The notes: generated by a model from the sequence alone, not told the origin. Counted from the first letter of the stretch, positions 1 through 7,486 are shown. The stretch is 20,530 bases of DNA from Candidatus Methanogasteraceae archaeon UBA261 (GCA_002506015.1 DAWR01000146.1:1-20530), one strand, 5' to 3'. Numbers and translations are program-made.

Positions 1-2714
1 GCCTTTGTGACGTTGACCTCCACTTCTACCACAAGGTAGTCGTACAATGTGTCATTGTCCGTGTCCAGTCCGTAATCACTGAAATTGCCAGTGAACTCTG
101 CTGGTGGTCTCTGGAAATCTGTGTGGTTGTAATACGCGGTAGTGTATGCGATTTCCCGGTGATCCACCTCTTCGTACAGCGCCGTTGCATTTTCTGGCTT
201 AACCGGTTCTTCCGGTACGGATATGGGTGTCGGTATCGGTATGGGCGGCATCGGATACGAGTCTGGATGCGTTGTATCGTATAGACAGAGGTCTCGCAGA
301 TCATATCGTCCATCGTAGCCGTTCTGTCTGAGGGCCGGTCCGTAGAACCTTAATTGGACGGTCTGATTCCCGGAATTCAGGTGGGTGCTGTTGCTGTCGC
401 TATCCACCCACGCGGACATGCTGCCGTGCTCGCACAATGTGGCGCGTACCTCATAGTTGCCAGCATCGGTCACGTCCACGCCGACATCGATTACCAGATA
501 GTCATACAATCCGTCGCCATCAGTATCCACCCCATTGTCAAAGTAAACATCGGTAAATATCGCTGGCAGTGGCTGAAACTCCGTGTAATTATGATGAGCC
601 GTTGTATAGTTACTGCGATCGAGCAGATCCCCTCTACGGTTATACATATAGAGATATATGCTGTATGTGTCGTTGATTCTGTTCTTCCAGATACCTGTGC
701 CTTCGAAATCGATCTGAACCGTCTGGTCGTCTGCACCGGTTGCCTCTATGGTGGTGTCTGCCCAGAGGTAGTTGCCAGCCCCATCTTCCAGCCGCCCTCT
801 CAACTGGTATTCTCCCGAAATTCCGGAATTCAGGCTGACATTCACTGTGAGGTAGTCGTACAATTCGTCGCCATCGGTATCGCGCCCGTGATCCGGACCG
901 ATTTCACTGAAGAGTGGCGTCTGGACAACGAAACTTACAGGGATATCGAACGTCTCCTGATCCGAGGAGATCTCTATTGCTGCTGCGTAATCTCCCGGTT
1001 CAACAGAGTCTGGCACGCTCATCGTTGCGGTGAAATTGAGATCGCTTCCGGATGGCAGTCTGCCGATGGTATCGTTGTCGAAACCGATCCAATCACATGA
1101 TTCGTGCCGGTACAAGTCAACCGCCCCTCTGAATGATGCGAACTCAGTATACGAGGGCAGATACCCACAGTATATCGTGACTTGCCATCTCCCTTGAGTG
1201 GGTTCGGTCACGCGGATCCTTGCAACACCTGAATTCGTGTATGAGTAACCTGCGTAATTCCCATCCGGACTGCGTAACTCAAGATATAACTTACAATCCA
1301 CGTCGTCACATGTCACAGCCAATTCAAATTGATCCGGACCGGAAGGGACATCAAAGTACTCAGAAACATTTCCTTGTTCCATAACCGAGCCTTTGAATCG
1401 GTGGGCTTCGGTGATGTTGAGTATGATTGCGTCAAGCGATGCGTTCGAGAGTCCGATACCGTCGTTTGCGACAGTGAATGACTGAGACGTTATGTCATCC
1501 GGTTTCAGGACTCCGGGATTCCACCGGGGTGGCGTGCACGTCACTGTGTAGATTGCGACCGTGCCATTGAACGTGGTGGTTTCCGAGATGTCGTTACCAT
1601 AAACGATCGCCATCCATCTGCCTGCAGAAGGATCCTTTATAATCTCAGTATCAGTATCAGTCCTGCCACGTTGATTGCGGTCTATACATTCGTGTCGCGG
1701 GGTAAAGAGAATGAGATCGGAACCACCAGTATAATCCTTCAGAGCCACTTCAAGCCGCTCTGTACTCGCCGGGACATCAAAATAGAAGTATTCCCACTCA
1801 CAATCGTCCAGTGAACCATTGAACGCCCCGATTCCACCCGCCATCTCCACGGACTGGGCGATATTAACAGTCACCGGCACCGTTAGAACAGCCCCCTCAT
1901 CTCCGCTTATCGTTATATTTCCGGTATACGTTCCGGAATCAACTCCGTCAGGCACAGTCAGCGTGGCATAACACGTCTCCTGCCCGTTTGCCGGGATTGA
2001 GTCGGGAAGTGGCTGGGCGGTTATCCAGTATCCGGCAGTGCCACTGGTACTGATCGTCACCCCTGATAATTCCTGGTCTGTTGCAAAGACAAACTTTGCA
2101 ACGTCTTCGCAGCCTGGCGAAACTGCGTATACTTTCTTGGTGGGTCGGTCTGCTCCGTACGCAAGCCCGGTGTATGCCCACACACCAGCGATCCACCTGT
2201 CAGGAACAATCCCCGCCAGCGGATCATTGTTGACTGCAAGATACGCTTGATACACATCGATTTCTCCAGTCCCCTGATAGAACTCCTCGTATTCATGCCC
2301 TTTTGTGTTGTCCAATTTGACCGCGGTTGTTGTCAGGGCAGCTTTCACCCCTGCCGGCGTCAAATCCGGGTTTGCCTGGAGCAGCAGTGCGGCTGCGCCT
2401 GCGGTGTATGGTGCCGACATGCTTGTGCCGCTCGCCGTGACGTAGTACTCATCCACTGGCTCGCTCATCTCAGTATTCCATGCCCTGCACGATATAATGT
2501 CCACGCCGGGTGCTACGAGCGTTGGTTTCGTCCTTCCATCACTGGTGGGACCTGAACTGCTGAACTCGGCTACGCGTCCGTATTGATCTGACGCGCCGAC
2601 CGTTATCGGTTTGACTGCATCACCGGGTGAACTGATGCCGGAATCGATGCAACCGGATGTTAAACTCAAAATCGCCGCCAGAAGACCGATTAAGACCAGT
2701 TTGTTTGCTCCCAT
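1..2714 (-). CDS. Serine-bearing half of a split S8 subtilase, lipoprotein-type signal, C-terminus off the left edge
   Basis: The frame is open for 904 codons without a stop from ATG 2714 to the left edge. Residues 1-22 look like a lipoprotein signal: MGANK, a hydrophobic core, then TSGC with the candidate lipid-bearing Cys22. Residues 29 on match the second part of an S8 catalytic domain: SPGDAVKPITVGAS, FSSSGPT, and the nucleophile motif GTSMSAP with Ser98 (codon 2421-2423). The Asp, His and oxyanion Asn are absent here and lie in the gene just upstream. After the catalytic part come two PPC-like beta domains (about 295-385 and 443-530), then beta modules each containing a DTDxDxLYDYL motif (residues 612, 730, 884), probably a calcium-binding surface stalk. 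The start is supported by a GGAGTGATC ribosome site at 2718-2726. It probably needs the upstream product to be active; that is inference. The alternative is a protease gene broken by an insertion. Confidence 0.8.
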   Translation of the reverse strand, partial: MGANKLVLIGLLAAILSLTSGCIDSGISSPGDAVKPITVGASDQYGRVAEFSSSGPTSDGRTKPTLVAPGVDIISCRAWNTEMSEPVDEYYVTASGTSMSAPYTAGAAALLLQANPDLTPAGVKAALTTTAVKLDNTKGHEYEEFYQGTGEIDVYQAYLAVNNDPLAGIVPDRWIAGVWAYTGLAYGADRPTKKVYAVSPGCEDVAKFVFATDQELSGVTISTSGTAGYWITAQPLPDSIPANGQETCYATLTVPDGVDSGTYTGNITISGDEGAVLTVPVTVNIAQSVEMAGGIGAFNGSLDDCEWEYFYFDVPASTERLEVALKDYTGGSDLILFTPRHECIDRNQRGRTDTDTEIIKDPSAGRWMAIVYGNDISETTTFNGTVAIYTVTCTPPRWNPGVLKPDDITSQSFTVANDGIGLSNASLDAIILNITEAHRFKGSVMEQGNVSEYFDVPSGPDQFELAVTCDDVDCKLYLELRSPDGNYAGYSYTNSGVARIRVTEPTQGRWQVTIYCGYLPSYTEFASFRGAVDLYRHESCDWIGFDNDTIGRLPSGSDLNFTATMSVPDSVEPGDYAAAIEISSDQETFDIPVSFVVQTPLFSEIGPDHGRDTDGDELYDYLTVNVSLNSGISGEYQLRGRLEDGAGNYLWADTTIEATGADDQTVQIDFEGTGIWKNRINDTYSIYLYMYNRRGDLLDRSNYTTAHHNYTEFQPLPAIFTDVYFDNGVDTDGDGLYDYLVIDVGVDVTDAGNYEVRATLCEHGSMSAWVDSDSNSTHLNSGNQTVQLRFYGPALRQNGYDGRYDLRDLCLYDTTHPDSYPMPPIPIPTPISVPEEPVKPENATALYEEVDHREIAYTTAYYNHTDFQRPPAEFTGNFSDYGLDTDNDTLYDYLVVEVEVNVTK
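33..881 (-). repeat. Repeated surface modules with DTDxDxLYDYL motif (three visible copies)
   Basis: Three copies of the motif are encoded at 849-881 (DTDGDELYDYL), 495-527 (DTDGDGLYDYL) and 33-65 (DTDNDTLYDYL). Modules one and two also share a later segment of the type TTAxxNxTxFQ followed by a Pro-Ala end. The third module is cut by the window edge, so more copies may follow. The acidic DxDxD pattern suggests calcium binding, by analogy with dockerin and thrombospondin-type repeats. Between copies two and three lies an extra Pro-rich linker (PMPPIPIPTPISVPEEPVKP). Confidence 0.7.
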
Positions 2715-2717
2715 CGT

Positions 2718-2726
2718 GATCACTCC
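2718..2726 (-). promoter_or_regulatory. Ribosome binding site of the second protease gene, lying over the stop of the first
   Basis: GGAGTGATC differs by one missing G from the archaeal consensus GGAGGTGATC and lies three bases before ATG 2714. It includes the TGA stop (2722-2720) of the upstream gene. The arrangement suggests translational coupling and argues that 2714 is a true start rather than the far side of a random frameshift. Confidence 0.6.
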
Positions 2727-3733
2727 GAGTTCCCTGCTGCAATGCAGACAACAACTCCCGCATCCATTGCCGCATCAACAGTCATGCACTCTGGCTTGGA
2801 CTGGACATCGCCAGGATTGAAACGACCTATACTTATGCTGATCACGTCTGCCCCGTTATCAACCGCCCATTCGATACCGGCAATCACACCGGACAGTTCT
2901 CCACTCCCTTCGCTATTCAGAACTCGTGCATTCATGAGCAGGGCTCCGGGAGCAACTCCTCTATACCTCCCGCTCGAGGCTTCCCCGGTTCCGGCGATTA
3001 TGCCCGCGCAATGCGTTCCGTGCCCGTTCTGGTCATCTGCGGTCATCCCGTCATCCACAAAGTTCTTCTCGGCTATGATCTTGCCATAGAGATCGGGGTG
3101 ATTCTTATCGATCCCTGTGTCGATTATTGCTACAACTATGCCGCTTCCATCGATCCCCTCATCCCACACTCTTTCTTTGGTTCCTTCTTCGCGCTCTGCC
3201 GCTAATTCTGCCGATCCTAATGATCCCACAAATCCCGCCTGCGCGGGCTCTTCAGCCTCCATCGGCTCTATCAGATGAATCTCACGGTCGAGGTACACAC
3301 ATTCAACATCCGGAAGATCTGCGACCTCTTTGATTGATTCGGCAGGTATTTCTGCCGTCATGCCGTTAATAATATGATATTGATGCTTTATCCTTATATT
3401 ACTGTCTCGAAGCGCGCCAACAACGCTTTTCTGGCTCGCGAGTGGCGAGACACGCGGTTTGGATTTTAACAGTACTATCACGTCTATAGTCTCACCTGAC
3501 TTGCTCTCTTCTATCTTTTTTGTCAGTTCAGCCCCAACGCTCGAATCCTTTGACCCGTGCGCTTGGATGCTATTCTGCCACTCCGCTGGATACTGTTCGG
3601 CGATCAATTTTGATATCGTTGCTTCGAATGATTGGTCGGTCAACCTGTTAGTTTCAGTCGATGCAGCTGCATAAAATACCAGTGTAACAGCCAAGATTGC
3701 TGCGATCACGGCAATAGTTCTTCTTTTCATCAT
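2720..3733 (-). CDS. Asp/His half of a split S8 subtilase (signal anchor, propeptide, first part of catalytic domain)
   Basis: This encodes 337 residues from ATG 3733. The start was chosen because MMKRRT followed by a hydrophobic stretch to AAAS makes a signal peptide or anchor; an upstream ATG at 3838 would put 35 polar residues before it. Residues about 80-155 resemble an inhibitor-I9-type propeptide (IDVIVLLKSKP ... VECVYLD). The catalytic Asp is in AIIDTG (D205) and the His in GHGTH (H238). DVISISIG and the oxyanion motif AAGN (N335) follow. The frame then ends two residues after the Asn, in GNSE, where subtilases normally continue GNSGP and on to the Ser. The Ser-containing remainder is encoded by the next gene, five bases downstream in another frame. 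On its own this product cannot be a working serine protease. It could be a subunit of a two-chain enzyme or a remnant. The family call is firm; function is open. Confidence 0.85.
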   Translation of the reverse strand: MMKRRTIAVIAAILAVTLVFYAAASTETNRLTDQSFEATISKLIAEQYPAEWQNSIQAHGSKDSSVGAELTKKIEESKSGETIDVIVLLKSKPRVSPLASQKSVVGALRDSNIRIKHQYHIINGMTAEIPAESIKEVADLPDVECVYLDREIHLIEPMEAEEPAQAGFVGSLGSAELAAEREEGTKERVWDEGIDGSGIVVAIIDTGIDKNHPDLYGKIIAEKNFVDDGMTADDQNGHGTHCAGIIAGTGEASSGRYRGVAPGALLMNARVLNSEGSGELSGVIAGIEWAVDNGADVISISIGRFNPGDVQSKPECMTVDAAMDAGVVVCIAAGNSE

Positions 3734-3898
3734 GGTTTTGTGCCTCATATCCACAGTCTGTGTCTGTCTGTAGTCTGTAATATGCTCTATCTGATTATCG
3801 CCTTCTGCAGCCGACAACCATCTGGACCTTACGCTCATAGAACAAAAAGCTTTCCATGGAATAGAGTTACAAAATTATTGGACGTCGGGTTTGTTCTT

Positions 3899-3917
3899 AA
3901 TATTTTATATATTTAAA
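3899..3917 (-). promoter_or_regulatory. TATA-like promoter of the split protease operon
   Basis: Read on the minus strand, the segment is a long A+T tract with TTTAAATATATAAAA. Transcription would begin near 3880, giving a leader of about 150 bases before ATG 3733. The tract is nearly symmetrical, so it may also serve the plus strand. Confidence 0.45.
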
Positions 3918-3952
3918 TTTCATGGTATACGTTTCGATTAATCATCAGAAAA

Positions 3953-3960
3953 GTTCTTAA
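3953..3960 (+). promoter_or_regulatory. TATA-like box for the small membrane protein gene
   Basis: GTTCTTAA, preceded by AAAA, is centred 27 bases before ATG 3984. There is no purine-rich ribosome site between them, so the mRNA would be leaderless. Confidence 0.4.
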
Positions 3961-3983
3961 CCGCCGCAACCACCAGTAACCAC

Positions 3984-4154
3984 ATGGCGAATCCTTTCGA
4001 CATAAGACTGGGCGATATCCTCAGGATTGTGTTCGCGGTGATTGTAGTCATGGTGATCTACAGATCACTTGTCTTCCTGATCGGAATGGCAAAGGCGATA
4101 ATCCTTGTAATCGCGATATACATCATCTACAAAATTCTCAAAGCGATCATCTGA
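3984..4154 (+). CDS. Small two-segment membrane protein, 56 residues, upstream of PspA
   Basis: The frame runs ATG 3984 to TGA 4152-4154. MANPFDIRLGDILR is followed by a hydrophobic segment (about 15-34), a short GMAK turn, a second hydrophobic segment (about 39-48) and a Lys-containing tail (YKILKAII). It is probably a hairpin inner-membrane protein. I do not recognise a family. No ribosome site is visible, but a TATA-like box lies at leaderless distance. It sits 37 bases upstream of pspA on the same strand, so a membrane partner or docking site for PspA is a reasonable guess; PspB and PspC of bacteria play that role but are not obviously similar. Hydrophobic codon pattern and start context make it likely real despite its size. 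Confidence 0.6.
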   Translation: MANPFDIRLGDILRIVFAVIVVMVIYRSLVFLIGMAKAIILVIAIYIIYKILKAII

Positions 4155-4159
4155 CGACA

Positions 4160-4169
4160 TATTTATATG
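4160..4169 (+). promoter_or_regulatory. TATA box for pspA
   Basis: TATTTATATG is centred about 27 bases before ATG 4192, which would give an almost leaderless transcript. A GGTGG at 4183-4187 could still act as a ribosome site if transcription starts slightly earlier or reads through from the small membrane gene. Confidence 0.5.
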
Positions 4170-4191
4170 ATCGGATCGCTATGGTGGAAGC

Positions 4192-4887
4192 ATGGGACTA
4201 TTCAAACGGATGGAGATAGTGGTAAAATCCAAGACAAGCAAACTCCTCGACCGATTCGAAGATCCGAGAGAGACACTTGACTACTCGTACCAAAAGCAAC
4301 TGGAACTGCTCCAGCAGGTGAAACGCAGTACAGCCACAGTCGTCACGACCAAGAAGCGGCTCGAACTCCAGAGGGCGAAGTTGCAGCAGAATATGCAGAA
4401 ACTCGATTTACAGGCAAGAGACGCAATCAGTGCTGAGCGGGAGGATCTTGCACGTCTCGTGCTCGAACGGAAGAAGGCGAACGAGATTGAGATTGAGAAT
4501 CTCACCACGCAGATCGAAGAGCAGGAGATAGAGCAGCAGAAGCTCATCCAAACGGAAAAGAAACTCTCAGCGAAGATTGAAGCGTTCAGAACGAAGAAAG
4601 AGACGATAAAGGCACAGTACACCGCTGCTGAAGCGCAGGTGAAGGTGAAGGAGGCAGTCACCGGAATCTCGGAGGAGATGGCTGATGTGGGCTTTGCGAT
4701 CGGGCGTGCTGAGGAGAAGACTGAGACTATGCGTGCGAAGTCGGCTGCTCTGGACGAGATGGTTGAACTCGGAGCGCTTGATGAGATCGGCGGCGAGGAT
4801 GAGATCGAACGGGAACTCAGGAAGATGCAGACCACAACAGGAGTGGACACCGAACTCGAAAAACTCAGAGCGGAGATGGGAAAATGA
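4192..4887 (+). CDS. pspA: PspA/IM30 (Vipp1) family membrane-stress protein
   Basis: The protein has 231 residues, the usual size of the family. The N-terminus MGLFKRMEIVVKSKTSKLLDRFEDP is the typical amphipathic helix and linker (family pattern: GxFxR ... ANxNxLLDKxEDP), followed by TLDYSYQKQLELLQQVKRS. Nearly all the rest is charged coiled coil (about 25-150 and 165-205) rich in Glu, Lys and Gln. Known members are ESCRT-III-like proteins that polymerise on and protect leaky membranes. The stop overlaps the start of the PspAA gene (ATGA), so the two are coupled. The start is fixed by the family N-terminus and by the TATA box just upstream. A minus-strand Ser-rich frame over the same bases is a codon-bias shadow. 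Confidence 0.9.
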   Translation: MGLFKRMEIVVKSKTSKLLDRFEDPRETLDYSYQKQLELLQQVKRSTATVVTTKKRLELQRAKLQQNMQKLDLQARDAISAEREDLARLVLERKKANEIEIENLTTQIEEQEIEQQKLIQTEKKLSAKIEAFRTKKETIKAQYTAAEAQVKVKEAVTGISEEMADVGFAIGRAEEKTETMRAKSAALDEMVELGALDEIGGEDEIERELRKMQTTTGVDTELEKLRAEMGK

Positions 4888-5162
4888 TCATAAGAGTCAT
4901 AAATGAGGGTCAGTACGAGGTGAACGATGATCTGCTGGACGATCTGAACAAACTCGACAACGAAATCGTGAGTTTGCTCGAATCCGGCGACGAAACAAGG
5001 TTCAGAGACATGTTACGCGAGTTTGTGTCGATGATACGGGATAACGGGACGTCTCTTGACCCCGAGACCATTGTGGAGTCCGATCTGATCGTCCCGCCCG
5101 AGGACCTCACGCTTTCAGAGGCGACGAAGGTCTTCAGCGGAGAGGGGCTCATACCGGATTAG
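4884..5162 (+). CDS. PspA-associated protein with PspAA domain
   Basis: The product is 92 residues, starting MIIRVINEGQYEVNDD, with a helical middle (LLDDLNKLDNEIVSLLESGDE) and ending SDLIVPPEDLTLSEATKVFSGEGLIPD. This layout, small beta start, acidic helices and a closing PP(E/A)D ... GEGLIPD, is the PspAA domain known next to pspA in archaea and actinobacteria. Its biochemical role is not established; it is thought to bind or regulate PspA. The ATG overlaps the pspA stop by four bases, so translation is very likely coupled and the two made in fixed ratio. No Cys and no membrane segment, so it should be cytoplasmic. The family call rests on my recall of the domain and not on a search. Confidence 0.8.
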   Translation: MIIRVINEGQYEVNDDLLDDLNKLDNEIVSLLESGDETRFRDMLREFVSMIRDNGTSLDPETIVESDLIVPPEDLTLSEATKVFSGEGLIPD

Positions 5163-5199
5163 ACCTGGGTACCGCAGGTATCACACAATCTTCAGCAAC

Positions 5200-5207
5200 A
5201 TTTATAT
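5200..5207 (+). promoter_or_regulatory. TATA box for the DUF169 gene
   Basis: ATTTATAT is centred about 27 bases before a predicted start of transcription near 5230. This leaves a leader of about 25 bases that holds the AAGGAGG ribosome site (5241-5247). Confidence 0.5.
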
Positions 5208-5254
5208 CCGGAAAGAGATTGGAATTCACATCTATCCATAAAGGAGGCTTCGGC

Positions 5255-5998
5255 ATGGATTATGCAGAAATGTCAGATAAACTCGTAAACTTGTTAGGAC
5301 TAAATGGAAAACCGATAGCGGTTTCACTCATAAAGAGAACAGAGGACATCCCGGAGAGCCTGTCGGAGATTGAGAAGCCCAGGCGGTACTGTCAGATGCT
5401 CCAGGATGCCAGATTCGAGGGTACTGTGAGCCTTGCAACCGCAGACACACACGCGTGTAAGGGCGGCGCAGCAGCAATCGGGCTGATCGATTACGGTCCG
5501 AATCTCAAGACCGGTGCACTCTACCACTACAAGCTGAACAAAGAGGTCACGCTCGGCGTTGCCAAGCGCGTCGTTGACAATATGCCACGACCCGCCCCCA
5601 AATCGACGATCGCAACGATCACCGCGCCGCTCGACAAAGCACCGACCGACCCGGATGGCGCAGTACCGGATGTAGTCGTGGTCATGGCTGGAGTGATCGC
5701 AGCGAGACGGATCGTTCAGGCAGTGATATATCGGCATGGCGGACGGTTCAATGCGAACTTTGCGGGCATACAATCTACGTGCGCGGATGCTACGGCGTAT
5801 CCATACATCTCTGGTAACGCGAACGTCTCGATCGGGTGTGATGGCGCGGCAAAGAACGCAGGGCTTGCAGATGATGAGCTCGTGGTCGGAATACCCGCAG
5901 AACTACTCGAGGAGATCACCGGGACGCTGAGCGAGTGCGCGCCCGGCTGGGACGACTGGCAGAAGGGACGCGTCGACTACGTCCGGAAGAATATCTGA
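5255..5998 (+). CDS. DUF169 family protein
   Basis: The protein is 247 residues from ATG 5255, chosen because AAGGAGG (5241-5247) lies seven bases upstream; an earlier in-frame ATG at 5219 lies close to or upstream of the predicted transcript start. Family features are the opening YAEMSDKLVNLLGLNGKPIAV, RRYCQMLQDAR (Cys46) and ADTHACKGGAAAIGL (Cys68), plus a C-terminal IGCDGAAKNAGLADDELVVGIP. DUF169 proteins are common in methanogens and other anaerobes and have no settled function; conserved Cys and Gly-rich stretches suggest a cofactor or metal site, which is inference. No signal or membrane segment is seen. It has its own promoter and is followed by a repeat-rich gap, so it appears monocistronic. 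Confidence 0.85.
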   Translation: MDYAEMSDKLVNLLGLNGKPIAVSLIKRTEDIPESLSEIEKPRRYCQMLQDARFEGTVSLATADTHACKGGAAAIGLIDYGPNLKTGALYHYKLNKEVTLGVAKRVVDNMPRPAPKSTIATITAPLDKAPTDPDGAVPDVVVVMAGVIAARRIVQAVIYRHGGRFNANFAGIQSTCADATAYPYISGNANVSIGCDGAAKNAGLADDELVVGIPAELLEEITGTLSECAPGWDDWQKGRVDYVRKNI

Positions 5999-6025
5999 GC
6001 GGCGTAATCTACGTAATTACAAAAT

Positions 6026-6125
6026 TGTGCAATCTTGTGGTTGGTTGGCAAAAACCACGAGATCGCACAGTCTGCGAAGCTATCTCCACAAGATTTCTGC
6101 GTTAATCTTGTGTAATCTCGTGGTT
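6026..6125 (+). repeat. Interlocking inverted and direct repeats in the intergenic gap
   Basis: A 17-base arm at 6026-6042 (TGTGCAATCTTGTGGTT) is opposed by 6053-6069, whose reverse complement is TGTGCGATCTCGTGGTT (15 of 17 identical). A third copy in the plus orientation, TGTGTAATCTCGTGGTT, is at 6109-6125. A second hairpin pairs CACAAGATT (6087-6095) with AATCTTGTG (6104-6112). The units can pair in more than one way. They might end the DUF169 transcript, or be a decayed copy of a dispersed intergenic repeat. Related AATCT-GTGG phrases are, to my knowledge, frequent in some archaeal and bacterial genomes. No gene is seen between 5999 and 6268. Confidence 0.65.
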
Positions 6126-6207
6126 TTATACTGCTCCACATGTGTAATTTAGAACTGTGGATGACGGCCAGGAGGTCACAAAGGACGCTGGGGGTCGGAT
6201 CGGGTCA

Positions 6208-6220
6208 AAATCTTTAAGTA
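6208..6220 (+). promoter_or_regulatory. TATA-like box for the FIST/kinase cluster
   Basis: AAATCTTTAAGTA lies about 26 bases before a predicted start near 6241, leaving a leader of about 28 bases with GGTGAG (6255-6260) as ribosome site before ATG 6269. Confidence 0.4.
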
Positions 6221-6268
6221 ATTGTAGCCCCCAACATTAAAACAGAAGGGTGGCGGTGAGAAAGGGGT

Positions 6269-7486
6269 ATGTCAACAATATTAGCAACTGGTTTAAGTAA
6301 AAGTGGCGACAGTGCCGCAGAAACAGCCAGAGACGCTGTCAGGCAGGCAAAAGTGAAATTGGGAACTGATCGGGTCGATCTTTCCATAGTATATTCCTCA
6401 AGCAAGTACGATCACGGCGAGGTGGTGGCTGCGGTAAGGGAAGCCACTGGAAATGCGCCTTTGATCGGAGCTTCCTCTGCCGGGGAGTTTACTGAGGAGA
6501 GCGTCGAGAGCGGGAGCGTGGCTGTGGGTCTACTCGCCTCAGACGAGATCAAGGTCTTCACTGCCATTGCGAAAGGTGTTAAAAAGGATCCGGAAGCCGC
6601 AATAAAGGAGATTGCAGCAAAGCTGCCCGCCAGCGTGGATGGCCACCCCTACCTGACCGCAATCATCCTGATCGACGGCTTATCAGGTGTGGGTGAGGAG
6701 ATTACGCTGCTTGCATCATATCTCCTCGATAATGGACTCAGTATCGTTGGTGGCATGGCTGCCGACAATTTCAGAATGGAAGAGACCCACGTCTTCGTTG
6801 ATTACGGCGTATGCAGCGATGCGCTCGGTGTCTGCCTCTTTGCCTCGAAGATGCCTCTCTTTACCGGAATTAAGCACGGACACACCCCTCTGAGCGAACC
6901 GCTGAAGGTGACCCGATCAAGGGGCAACGTGCTTTACGAGATTAACGGGAGTCCCGCGTGGGATGTCTGGAAGCGCGAGACGAGAGATGCTGCCCGAAAA
7001 AGGGGCATAGACGTGGAGACACTCATTGACCCTGACGAAATTGCACAGTTCTTCACAAACTACATACTCGGTCTGGCGACAGAGGATCCGGATCAGTACA
7101 AGATCAGGTGGCCCGTTGGCATAAATGACGACGGATCTCTCAATTTCACATGCGGCATCGCGGAGGGTTCGGTCTTCAGGATCATGGACGGAAGCAGCCT
7201 CACAGATCATATCAATGCTGCAAGGGATGCTGCACAGATGGCGAGGAAATCCGCGGAGAGTGCGGGTCACTCCGAATTTGCCGGAATCATAGTCTTCGAT
7301 TGTGCAGTCAGGAAATTGATGCTTGGGGAACGGTTCTCTGAGGCTGTAGACGGATTCAAGAGCGTCTTGCCCCAGGTTCCACTCATAGGATGGGAGACCT
7401 ACGGCGAGATCCGGCTGGAGCCCGGTAAGTTCAGCGGATTTCACAACACAACAGCCGTTGTTTTGCTTCTGCCAGGCAGAGAATGA
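6269..7486 (+). CDS. FIST domain sensory protein (FIST_N plus FIST_C)
   Basis: The 405-residue product fits a two-domain FIST protein. The N-terminal domain spans about 25-215: VDLSIVYSSSKYDHGEVVAAVREATGNAPLIGASSAGEFT is the recognisable FIST_N start, then VGGMAADNF and the CSDALGVCLF strand. The C-terminal domain spans about 220-390, with GSPAWDVWK, VFRIMDGSS and the end AGIIVFDCAVRKLMLGERF and PLIGWETYGEI. There is no signal peptide or membrane segment. FIST domains are proposed to bind small ligands, perhaps amino acids, and often occur fused or next to signalling proteins; the ligand here is unknown. A histidine kinase begins 49 bases downstream on the same strand and probably shares the transcript, so the FIST protein may supply the input for that kinase. 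The start is supported by GGTGAG eight bases before the ATG. Confidence 0.88.
   Translation: MSTILATGLSKSGDSAAETARDAVRQAKVKLGTDRVDLSIVYSSSKYDHGEVVAAVREATGNAPLIGASSAGEFTEESVESGSVAVGLLASDEIKVFTAIAKGVKKDPEAAIKEIAAKLPASVDGHPYLTAIILIDGLSGVGEEITLLASYLLDNGLSIVGGMAADNFRMEETHVFVDYGVCSDALGVCLFASKMPLFTGIKHGHTPLSEPLKVTRSRGNVLYEINGSPAWDVWKRETRDAARKRGIDVETLIDPDEIAQFFTNYILGLATEDPDQYKIRWPVGINDDGSLNFTCGIAEGSVFRIMDGSSLTDHINAARDAAQMARKSAESAGHSEFAGIIVFDCAVRKLMLGERFSEAVDGFKSVLPQVPLIGWETYGEIRLEPGKFSGFHNTTAVVLLLPGRE

Noticed and set aside
354..1100. Long plus-strand frame of 248 codons over the protease stalk
   Set aside because: It lies opposite the continuous 904-codon minus frame that has clear domain content; the plus translation shows no domain, and no good ribosome site precedes it.
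3734..3838. Start of the first protease gene at 3838
   Set aside because: It would place 35 polar residues ahead of the signal sequence and has no ribosome site; kept only as an alternative since the predicted transcript does include it.
4281..4850. Minus-strand 189-codon frame opposite pspA
   Set aside because: Ser/Ile/Cys-rich shadow of the Glu/Lys-rich coiled coil; no start context or family.
6026..6125. CRISPR array
   Set aside because: The repeat units are short, lie in both orientations, are unevenly spaced and have no spacer structure.
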